Assembly (NCBI GenBank): GCA_003118195.1
Contig: BEXV01000824.1
Coordinates: forward strand, 24,907-88,906
DNA from: Hemicentrotus pulcherrimus
Taxonomy: Eukaryota > Echinodermata > Echinoidea > Camarodonta > Strongylocentrotidae
Direction of reading: 5' to 3'
DNA: 64,000 nt
A program made the translations under genes and the position numbers. Below are positions 26,401 to 36,664 of this stretch, piece by piece. The notes under the pieces are model-generated. The model was given only the letters and a program-made list of their open reading frames with translations, made no database searches and was not told the origin of the DNA. Every line of letters begins with the position of its first letter. Position 1 is the first letter of the stretch.

Positions 26401-29400
26401 CATTATCATAATTCCCATCGTTATTATCATCATCATCCTTATCAACATCATCACTGAACTCATCATTATCTTGACCCGTAGGTGGCGCCGAGAACGCAAC
26501 CTCTGGCACTGTCTACAGCGGTGAGCCAAAGATCTGCATGATCTTCCCTGGCCAAGGACAGCAGTACGGGAACATGGGAAGACAACTCTACAAGACGGAA
26601 CCAGTCTTCAAGAAAACTGTGGACGAGTGTGATGCCATCTTCAAGAAGATCAGTGGCTGGTCCGTGCTCGAAGAAAAATGTAAGTCACGCGATTAGATAC
26701 GCGATTAGTCACGCGATTAGATACATTGCTAAACCTTTTTTAATACAGGGGGGGGGAGGAGCAAGGGGTCGGATATAATTTCCCAACAATTCAATAGTTT
26801 ACCCATCTGAAAGTCTTTTCACAAAACCATCATAAGTACAAGTTCAGTGACACAGTATTGAAACGAGCATTAATTGTGATACACGCGTATGAAAGGGATG
26901 TCGGTGAACTTGTACTTAAAACGGGTTCGTTAAATGCATAAGATAAGATGGGAACACTCCACTAACAAGACTTCAGGTGCATTATAAATTTGAATGACTT
27001 CTAAATAAAGCACCAGATGATGATAAACCTTAATTTGTTTCACAAATGTTATTTCTAAAATTATGCCAATGTAATGCTCCCTGAAACGTTGTAGAGAAAG
27101 TTTCATAAATATTTTGGACATTCAACTTTCTCCACTGCTTATTTTTTTTTTTGAGTGGGTGGGGATTAAATGGGAAATATTCTTGAATACTCAGAGATAC
27201 AATTTTAACCACCTCAGTGAGTAAACAAAAATACATCATGAGGCTATTAGGAAGCGCGAGTATTATATTTTTTCAATAATTTAATTTAGTCTTTTCTTTC
27301 ATATCAAATATTTTTCTCTCAAATTTCAGCTCTCTTTGTCGAGCGCCCGCATTCGGCAGACTACAAACCCGACACCTTTATCAATGACCTGGAAGTCTCT
27401 CAGCCAGCCATCCTTTTCATTCAACTCGGTCTCTTTAACCTCTGGAGCCACTGGGGTGTCAAGCCCGCTTGTGTGGTTGGACACAGTCTTGGTGAGGTAT
27501 CGGCTGCATATGCTTGTGGAGGAATGACCCTTGAAGAAGCTGTGGAGACCATCTACATCAGGAGCGTTGAACAGGGAAAGCTTAAGGGAACTGGAAGCAT
27601 GGCGGCGTTGAGGATGACTCTTGAGGAAGCCAGAGAGCTCTGTAGCAAGCATGAGCGCCTCTATGTTGCAGCTATCAACGCACCTGGATCAACGGCCATC
27701 GCAGGAAACACTCAAGCCATTGAACAGATAGCTGCAGATAACCCAACCATCGCCAAGCAGCTGCGTGTCCAGTGTGCTTTCCATACACCAGACATGGACC
27801 CAACTGAGAAGACCTTCAAGGAGAAGATGGAGAAAGTGGTCAAGACTCCAGCCGGCGTGCGAAACATCCCCTTCTACTCCACCCTCACCGGGGCTCGCTA
27901 CGAAGGAGACTTCAAGACTTCCTATTGGTGGGACAACATCCGCAATGCTGTTGAGTTCCAGTCTGCTGTAGAAAACGTCCTGCGGGATTTCGAGTGTGAT
28001 ATGTTACTGGAATGCGCTGCCGCTGCTACTCTGCTATCATCCGTCAATCAAATTGTAAAGGGTTCTGGTGTGAAGATCCAACTTACAACCATCGCATCTG
28101 GACAAAGAAACCAAGACGATCGCATGTGTGCTCTTCGAGGCCTTGGTAACATGCACAACAACGGCGTGTCACTGAACTGGAAAAATATCACCAAGGACTC
28201 TGCTGCGTACACTAAACTTCCACTCTACCCGTGGCAACACAAGCCTTTCATGCTAGAGCCAGAGTACCGACGTAAGCGCCGTCTAGGCCTAGATGATCGT
28301 ACCTACAAAGGTCAGAATGGGCAGCTCAGTCTTGAAACATTCCCCTTCCATAGCGACCGTACCGCAAAGGACAAGCTGGTGTTTCCAGAGTCTGGATATG
28401 TCGAGTACATGATGGAAGCCACCAGCGGTGAAAATGAGTTGCCTGTTGTGAACAAAGTTACCTTCACACAGTCTCTAGAGTGGCCGGAGGAGAAGACAGT
28501 CACAGGTACCAAGAAGGCTACCCTGAACCTCGATTTGGTGAGAGATGGAAACAGGGTAGAAGTCAGCTACAAAGGGGACGTATGTAGCAGCGCAGAGGTA
28601 GAGGAGGGTGTTGCCCAAGACAACACAATCCCTGTGAATGATATCATTCAAAGATGTTCCAAGAAGACTACAGCAGAAGACTTCTACAGCTACATGCAGG
28701 AGATGGGTCTTGAGTACGGTGCCAAGTTCCAAGAGGTCAAGGAGGTGTGTCTTGGGGGTGGAGAAAGTGTTGGTTATCTCAAGCCAGCACAAGATAACAA
28801 GCAGAGAATCCAAACAACCCACCTAGATGCCTGCTTCCAGCTTCTTACTTACACTCTTGGGGCCCGATCAAGTCTGTATCAACCAGCTATGATTGAAAGC
28901 ATTCGGATGAATGTTCCATCACTACCTGCTGGAGAGCCTCTTCTGGCATACACTTCCATCATTGACTGTGACAGCTGGGCACTTAGGGGAAATGTCATGA
29001 TCACTTTGACAAACGGTAAGGTGCTTGCTGAAATCCAGGGATGTACATGTAAGAACACAAGTGGTACACAGACGGACATCGACATCAACAAGTGCCTATA
29101 CAAGAGAGATTTCCAGTCAGTCAAGGCACATCTTCCACCAATCAAAGAAGTCGCCAAAGTGTTTGACGAGGAAAATCTGAGAAAGCGCTTTCCAGAACTA
29201 ATGGAATCAGTCACAAGGGCAGAACAAGTGTTCTCAAACATGGGAGCAATCTGTCTTGCCTACATCAAGCATGGCTTGGATCAAGTACCCGTCAAAGAGC
29301 GTTCTGACTACTTAGATCCGCGGTACTATCGACGACTTGAGAAGCTGAAGAGAGACACGTCAATTCGTCAGATCAAGTATGAAGACATCCCAAAGGTCAA

Positions 29401-32400
29401 AGAGGAGATGCTTAAAGTGGCACCAGAACTAAAGCAGGAGTTGAGTATGGCACAGTGCCTTGGTGAGCATCTTCCAACCACACTGCGAAATCCACAGTCA
29501 GCAATGACACTACTATTCAAGCCTGAGTGCATGGCATCCTACTTCTTAGATTCACTGACCACCACATTCTACTACAAAGCTGGAGCAGAGATGGTTCGAC
29601 AAGCAGTCCTCAAGGCTCTTGAGACAAAAGCCACTGTCAGGTTGCTAGAGGTCGGAGCCCGCATGGGAGGTCTTACCCATCACATTCTAGAACATCTTGA
29701 AGATCTATGTCTAGAAGGACGAGTTGAGTACGTATTCACGGACCTCAGCGTTGCTTTCTTCCCACATGCCCGAGACCACTTGGTCGACTACCCCTTCGTC
29801 AAGTATCAGCAACTAGACATCGAAACCGACATCGAGAGTCAAGGTTTTGTGCCAGGTTCAGTCGACATCCTGATCTGCTTGGATACACTCCATTCAACTG
29901 GACATCTCCAAGAAGCCCTCTACTTCATGCGGGAACTCATCTGCGACGATGGATGGATGATCCTGTACGAAGCAACAACTGTCAAGTTCATCGCAGAGGT
30001 GATCTTTGGTGCCCTTCGCCTATGCTGGGTCTTTGAAGATGACAGACCCGAATGTTGCTGGCTGGAGCAAAAGGAATGGAAAGAGGCGTTGGAGAACAAT
30101 GGGTTTGATGATGTTGTGGCTCTATCGTCTCCGAAGGAGCTCTTCCACAGTGTACTTGTCGGACGCAAGGCAGGAGGTGACAATGCTTGCATCAATCCAA
30201 AATCCACACCAATCACCACACGCAAGCAATGGCTTGTGGTGTCACATCCCGACAATGCAAAGTTTGCTGACCTTGTCAAGTCATCACTCTCGGGAACAGT
30301 GACATCTCTTTCATATGACGAGATCATGAAGGCTGATCTTGGCAAGTTGAAGGAAGACGGTTCCGTCATTGAGGCTCTCTTCATCTGGAATGTTGATCAC
30401 GACAACGGGTTCAAGGTACTCCTGAACTTCCTCCAACAGATCGGTGTGAATGTAGAGAATGTCTGCAAGCTGTGGATGGTGACCTTTGCCGCGACATCAG
30501 GACCCAGACCTATCAATGCAGCAGGTGCTGGGCTTGTTCATGCTGCTGCAAATGCCTGTCAGATCCCATTCGTTACAGTAGATATCCCGGAAGAAGTGAC
30601 AAATGGAGACAAGGTATGGGCTTCCAGACTCGTGAACACAATGCTAGGTAACAAGTTATCCGACATGGAGTTGGTTGTAAAGGATGGAATCGTTCTTACC
30701 CCAAGACTCACGAGGATGCAGCTCCCTGAAGTGAAGGTTAACGAGACCCCTTACTGGCAACTCACACAGGCTGTTGATCCCTTCAAGACAGAGTCATCAG
30801 TGGAGGATCTGGGCATTGCATACCAAGATGGGTTGGAAGTGGCCCCTGGAACAGTCCTTGTTAAGGTTTCAGCAGCAGGTATCAACAAGAGAGATGTCGA
30901 TCTCGCAAGGGGTAGCACAGTGCAGGAAGAAGATGCCAGTTCATTCGGCATGGAGTTCTGTGGTGTTGTGGAGAAAGTTGGAGAAGGAGTAACCACCGTC
31001 AAGCCCAAAGATGAAGTCCTTGGATTTGGCACACACTGCTTGGCATCATACACACTAGCTAATGCAGATCTTGTTGTCAAAAAACCAAAGAACTTGACTC
31101 CAGCACAGGCTGCCACTACCAGCATAGCCTTTGCAACTGCATACTACAGCTTAGTAGAAAGAGCTAACATAACAAATGGAGAATCTCTTCTCATCCAGGT
31201 GACAGACCCAGGATTAAGAGATGCAGCAGTACAGATTGCAAACCACGTAGGAGCTAAGGTAATCTGCTCCATGGACGATACAACTAAAGCAACGTCACTG
31301 AAGAAGATGGGGGCAATGGTTGTACCAACATCCTCATCCTCTTCATTTGTTAATGATGTTAACAATGTAACCAATGGAGCAGGCGTGGATGTTGTCCTGA
31401 ACTCTCTTCAGGGCAAGCAGATGGAGAAGAGTTTGGAACTTCTGGCTGCTGGTGGGCGCTTCTGTTCCATCACTGACTCCAACACTATCAACTTCAAGCT
31501 ACAGATGCGGTTGCTGCAGAAGAACAGGTCTTTGATCTCCTGTAACATTGAGAGCATGAATCAACACCAGAAACCGCTACTTCAGAGGATCCTGCGGAAG
31601 GTCACGGATCTCATGCTTACAGGTAAACTGAAGCCACTGGATGTTACTTCTCGACCCATCACGGACTACCCAACTCTGTTTGCAGATGAAAGCATCACCA
31701 ACGGTGGCAAGGTTGCCATCGAAATCCCATCAGCGTTCAAACCTAACAAGGTCATCTCAACTATGCAACTCTTCAAGAAGAATGCAACATACGTCGTCAC
31801 AGCTGCTGAGTCTGGTCTATCCCAAATCTTTGCTCGCTGGCTCTACAACAATGGCGCCAGGCACATAGCCATGTGCTACCTGACGGAAAGCGGAAAATCC
31901 AAGGCAAGCAGAACAGTTAACTACCTCACCAGAAAGGGTGCTGAAGTCTTTGAGTACTGTCACCAGCTTGACGTACGGGGCCCAGACGGTGGGATTGCAA
32001 AGATCTTCGGGGATCTCAAGAAAAGGAATGCTCCAGCTATCCGTGGCATCTTCTGTCTCGGTGGCTACCGACTTCCTGGCAAGGAGACTATGTCCGATGT
32101 CACCTACGACAGTCTCCAGGCAATGCTCTCTGCCAAGGTTCGTCCTGCAAAGTTGTCCCACATCGTGTCAGAAAAGATGGGACTCGAGCTGGACTACTTC
32201 TTCACCTTATCAAACGACGACGTTGCCTGGGGCAACCCATCCGCTGTTGCTAGCGTGACTGGAGACTCCTACCTTGAGAATTTTGCTCTGAAGAGGCGAT
32301 TGGAAGGCAAGCCTGCTCTCAACCTGCAGGTTGGAGCTCTCCGTGGAATCGACGCCTATGAGTTCGGAGGGCAGACAACTCTACCGGTGAAGGATGGAGA

Positions 32401-34140
32401 AACTAGCCTACATGTGGAAGAGTTCCTGATGGTTCTCGGCAAACTTCTCTCCTCTCCCGACACTCCGCCATGTGTCTGCATTACAAACCAGGTACGTCAA
32501 TTAAAACATATTACATCATAAAACATACAACGAAAGACTTAGGTGTTTATACATGTAAAAGACACTGAAATGTTTATAAAATAAAATAAACATTAATGAC
32601 AAAACAGAATTGAAAACCATTTTGTGAAGAAATTCATAATCCCGCACTTTTACACGCTAATTTCATAATAATGTGGTTCATAGAATACATTGCTCAGGGC
32701 AACTAATCAATAAAAAAAAAAACGTTTATTTGATGTTAAAAAGTATTAACAATGATAATTTCATACATTCGACAATATCTTTATACATAAAGTATTATTA
32801 GTATTTAATATAATCGAGAAAAAAAATGCTTGAAATTGATCCGAGTTGTACTGAATCTAATGATATTGAGTCAATTTATGATAACACTCTTTCTTCTCTT
32901 ATTATATTTGCCACTATAGGACTGGGAGTCTGTACTGAAGTTCTCCCACGACCACACCTTGAAGTTCCGCCATTTTGCAGGTGGAGAGCAGGTGGCCATC
33001 TCGGAGTGCAAACTCAGTCTTGAAGACCTACAGAAACAGGTAAAGCTCTTCCCCCAACTATTGTCTTTCAAATATACTGTGTTAGACTTTAGTTTGTGAA
33101 AAGAGACACACAGCTACCCCAAGGTGCTCAAAGCATTCAAAGAATACATTCCTACCAAGAACCAATTTACTACACCTGGGTTAAGAGTGGCCATTGTAGA
33201 TGAATGTTTTGTCAACGGACATCCGCTATACCATGACATCTCTACCTCATGTATTTTGTTTTCTAAGTGCGCGAGGGGTGCCGAGGACACTTACATAAAA
33301 TTGTTTGTGAGGGAATGTTGACACTTTCAGGGTGGAAAGTTCAAAACAGCCCCCCCCCCCCATAAAAAAAAAGGTTTTTAAAAAAGTAAAAAGAACCTCT
33401 AAATTATTCCCTGCGTTCTCTATAATATCGTAAGTACAATATATCTCTCAACAAATCATTTCACAATTAAGTACATGTAGGGCGGCGGTACGACACTAAC
33501 ATGCATTTAGGCTTCAAGGAATACACAATCATAGTACTGCAAATCTCAATGATACTAGTAATAACCACTTCTAAAGGAAATGGAATAAGCATACCAAAAA
33601 ACATGATTTAGACTTCAGCTCTAAGAAAATTATATTGAATGACCATTACTTACGTGTGCTATTAAAAGTATGAATTTTTGTTCTATTAAAAGTATGTTTG
33701 TGCAATTAAATAGCCTCGCTCCCTCCGACTATTTCTGTGTTTGAGAGTATTTCTCTTTCTCTCTGTCTCTAGCAATTGTCTTTGTTTCTTTCTCCTTTCG
33801 TAAAACCTCTTGTCGCTTACTTTCTTCTAAGGCAATACACTCTTCATGATATCTATTTAATTGCTTTCATGTTGCAATTAAATTACCATCTTGCTTCTTT
33901 TTATTGCTTAACTTACTATAGGTGAAGAACAAGCTCGGTGACCTGTTGTGTGTAAACCCTGACACCATTGACCTCCGTCAACCCATGATCAACTACGGTG
34001 TCGACTCCCTCATGGCCGTCGAGATGGTGACATGGGCAAGCCGTGAGCTCAGTGTGGTCATCTCCCAGCTCGACATCCTTGGCGGGATCACCACAGGAGT
34101 CCTCTTGGAGAAAGCTATCGACAACAGCGTCTGTATCTGA
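23391..34140 (+). CDS. Animal FAS-like type I polyketide synthase, complete, 2424 aa, KS-AT-DH-MT-ER-KR-ACP
   Basis: Coding exons are 23391-23445, 24235-25755, 26482-26679, 27330-32491, 32920-33039 and 33922-34140. All introns are GT-AG and phases agree throughout (7275 nt, 2425 codons). The start is the first ATG after an in-frame TAA in the same exon. KS (about 1-430) has C180 (DTACASG), H315 (EAHGTGT) and H353 (NFGHTE). AT (about 545-850) has S644 (GHSLGE) and H743 (AFH, malonyl type). The ACP serine is S2381 (GVDSLMAVE). The DH, MT, ER and KR domains are recognisable but damaged (see exon 27330-32491). No thioesterase follows. This is an iterative cytosolic enzyme that would condense malonyl units. 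Family members make echinochrome-type naphthoquinone precursors in urchin pigment cells (Pks1) or act in skeletogenic cells (Pks2). The dead reductive domains favour a Pks1-like product; I cannot settle the paralogue. Confidence 0.93.
24235..25755 (+). CDS. PKS exon 2: ketosynthase domain
   Basis: It encodes residues 20-525, nearly the whole KS and its linker. All three condensing residues are present (C180, H315, H353) with normal spacing (135 and 38 residues). Codon third positions are clearly richer in G/C than in the flanking introns. Confidence 0.97.
26482..26679 (+). CDS. PKS exon 3: start of the acyltransferase
   Basis: It encodes residues 527-591, including ICMIFPGQGQQYGNMG, the conserved opening of acyltransferase domains. 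The acceptor is ttgacccgtag and the donor aaaaat|gtaagt. A GAT/TTA-rich simple repeat lies just upstream in the intron. Confidence 0.95.
26816..26932. mobile_element. Diverged foldback element in PKS intron 3
   Basis: The left end aaaccatcataagtacaagtt faces gaacttgtacttaaaacgggtt. The intact relative at 35926-36044 shares these arms and the central acacgcgt..gaaa block. Confidence 0.7.
27330..32491 (+). CDS. PKS exon 4: one 5.2-kb exon with AT, DH, MT, ER and KR domains
   Basis: It encodes residues 593-2312 without interruption. AT keeps GHSLGE (S644) and AFHT (H743). In DH the usual HxxxGxxxxP reads R935...D939...P944, so the catalytic His and Gly are absent; the second-half Asp (LDACFQ, D1091) is kept. 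The MT motif I is LEVGARMGG at about 1364-1372, with its middle Gly replaced. The ER NADPH loop (GGVGxAA) is replaced by DPGLRDAA at about 1884-1891. The KR loop (TGGxGGLG) is replaced by TAAESGLS at about 2082-2089, and the KR Tyr position is Ser (S2233 in GNPSAVAS). The fold-level sequence of all domains is retained, so they may be structural. Confidence 0.96.
32920..33039 (+). CDS. PKS exon 5: KR-ACP linker
   Basis: It holds forty codons in phase 0 (DWESVLKFSHDHTLKF ... SLEDLQKQ), between KR and ACP. Acceptor ccactatag, donor caaacag|gtaaag. The sequence is not a known catalytic domain; it is inferred to be linker and the start of the ACP region. Confidence 0.88.
33110..33255. mobile_element. 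SINE fragment in PKS intron 5
   Basis: The stretch with cacctgggttaagagtggc and tgttttgtcaacggacat corresponds to cacctgggtgaagagtggc and tgtcttgccaaaggacatt in the SINE at 3041-3370, in the same orientation. Confidence 0.6.
33922..34140 (+). CDS. PKS exon 6: acyl carrier protein and stop
   Basis: It encodes residues 2353-2424. GVDSLMAVEMV carries the phosphopantetheine-accepting Ser (S2381). The protein ends SVCI after TGA at 34138-34140, with no thioesterase, so release needs another route such as cyclisation or a separate hydrolase. Confidence 0.95.
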   Translation: MKNKLGDLLCVNPDTIDLRQPMINYGVDSLMAVEMVTWASRELSVVISQLDILGGITTGVLLEKAIDNSVCI

Positions 34141-34805
34141 GACTACGGACCTAACGACCTCATTGACAAGGCCAAGACCCGGTTTATCATTAACAAATGA
34201 TTGTTATACGCTACAGAAATCAGTATATTTGGTTGGCTGTCAGAAAAGTTGCTTTAAAATGTTGGCACTTCATATTGATAACAAGTTGTTTATGATAGAG
34301 GTTCCGAGACTGGAGACCTAAACCAGACCAATTTAACAAAACAAAAAATTGATAAATGCATGTCTTCTCAAAAAGACATACCTCGGAACCAACTAGTGAC
34401 ATTAACCTGTCATTTTAATAGCATCTCTGTAAAAGTGCTGTTTTATGCATACATTAATTGTTATGTCGGTCAACCCTCTGACAAGTTTTCGGATTTTTAA
34501 GAGCATCATTTGATAATGAAGAACAAGTAAATAATGAATAGAATAGTACAGTGTTGATGCAATAGTACATAATTTATTGATGAATTATGAATACGATTTG
34601 AATACAGAAGTATTCTCTAGAAGTTGCATTCAAAACTGGACCTCAAGGGAGGTGAATTATTTTGTTTGGAGAGACAAATATTTACTGTCAAGACGTAGTC
34701 ACTTTCTAACAACCCAGAAAGCAATATCAGTGCACTGCTTGGGAAGACATACGAATTTTCCAAATAGACACCAAAGTTTTGTTTCATAAATATTGATAAA
34801 GCCTG

Positions 34806-34811
34806 AATAAA
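34806..34811 (+). terminator. Candidate PKS polyadenylation signal
   Basis: AATAAA lies about 665 bases after the stop codon. It is the first clear match downstream; others follow near 35274. Confidence 0.45.
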
Positions 34812-35925
34812 CAAGTGTAATTAAAGGCTAGTATGTATCAATTTTGTTTATATGTACATAAACATTAAGAATATTGTCTGAGTAATGTCAAAAGTACGGT
34901 TCGAGATGAGAACTACGAATGTAAAATGATCTTTGTAAACGGAAAGTTCCTCACACTAATAGAGCAAAGGATCTGTTTTAAACCATTAATGAGGACAACA
35001 ATTATGACAGGATTTATTTTCAGTATTTTTATCATTGAAAGTAAATACATTTTATATGTTAGCATAATGAGAGTTGTTCAAATTTGATATTTGAAAATTT
35101 GATTTGCATTTGAATTGAATTGAAACGTTTGGTACTTTTTTGCTCCAGAAAGATCAATATTATCCCACAAAGAATCTTAATATGAACTTGGGTAGAACAT
35201 AGTGGTTTGGATTCACAGAAGAATATTAGAAACCAGACTCTTCAGTATACTTCATCATATTTGGATTTCGTTCAAAATAAAAAAAAAAGTATATAATACA
35301 TAAATGTAATTTAACACATCTAAAAAAATATAAATTAATAGATGAAATGTAAGTTTTGTTGCTTTTATTTTTGCATTAGCTGAATAATGTATGCAGATAT
35401 TTGGCAAACATTTTTTTTTGTTGCTTCATTTTGTCTGATATCATTTTCCTTAGAAATATAGGATATATTTCTTTGAAAGGCAATAGAACTGACTTGGTGG
35501 ATATGTGTTTTTTTAAGATAATCTATATCATCATAATTATATATGTAGTGTAGAAAGTGATTGGCATCGTTTTACTTTCAAAGACAAACAATTTAAAGTT
35601 CTATGGGTATTTTGGCAATAATGTATAATAGTGATATTTGTGGTAAATGGATATATTTTAAATTTATTTTGGGTTGAAGTACATATTTATTGTTTTAAAT
35701 GTCATCTGTGCAATTCTGGTATATGTTGGTCATTAAAAGTATATTCAAGGTAATTGCGATCTTTGTTATCTAAATTGATTTGATGGAAAATTGCTTGAAT
35801 CGCTATGAATCAGTTTCATATTAAAACTTAATTAAAGAGAGAGAGAGAGGGGGGGGGGGAGAGGAGAGGAGAAGAGATGAGATGAAGGGAGAGAAAACAA
35901 AGGGAAGAGACTCGGGTAACGTCTC

Positions 35926-36044
35926 ATGAAACCGTCATAAGTACAAGTTTAACGACATCCCATTGAAACGTGTGTTAAACTTAATACACGCGTTTCAATA
36001 GGATGTCGGTGAACTTGTACTTATGACGGTTTCATGAGACGCTG
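35926..36044. mobile_element. Near-perfect foldback element, about 119 bases
   Basis: The arms gtctcatgaaaccgtcataa and ttatgacggtttcatgagac are exact complements. Pairing continues through agtacaagtt and the gacatccca/aggatgtc region with few mismatches. A degenerate relative sits in PKS intron 3 (26816-26932). Confidence 0.85.
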
Positions 36045-36469
36045 CCTAGATGGAAGTAGAATAAGATGGAAGTCAGAAGATTGTTCTTAATTCCGTTGCA
36101 ATCATACTGAACACAAATAGTAAAACATAAACAATTGCCATGTGACCAGACAGGTTTGACTGTAGTACTTAATTCACTCAAATTTACACTCTCACTAAAC
36201 ATTCAAATTTTGCTCTCAAACTAGAAAGTACGCCCTCAATCTTTATAATCTAAACTCAAAAGACATCAAGAAATCAAAATTGGGTAATTTCAATGTTCTT
36301 GTCCATCATTTTTTATCTTACCATGGCACATTACATCATCCGAACATGATTGCATATGTAATAGAAAAGGGTGTTTAATTCTTGTGTTTTCCTACATGTT
36401 TATTACTCAAAACCCACTCACAGACAACATATACTGGACTCACACGCACAATATTAGATTCTTCTCATT

Positions 36470-36664
36470 AAAGGCCCACTGCACTACTTGTAGCTACTTG
36501 CGCAATCTATATAACAAACAGTGCCTAATCGGTGACCATTGGTCCCACATGATCCTCTTTTTCTTATGGTAACTGAGAGCTGAGTTGATGAGATAACAAC
36601 CTGTCCAGTGACCTTGCAGGGCGCTCTAATCCCTCCTGTAAACTACGGCAGATAAGCTTTAAAA
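36470..36664. mobile_element. Dispersed element, relative at 57699-57856
   Basis: Both copies share aaag(c)cccactg(c/t)actact, a block with acagtgcctaatcggtg or aatgcctgatcggtg, and a taagctttaa- or gggcttta-type end. This suggests short terminal inverted repeats and an internal deletion difference. Confidence 0.55.
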
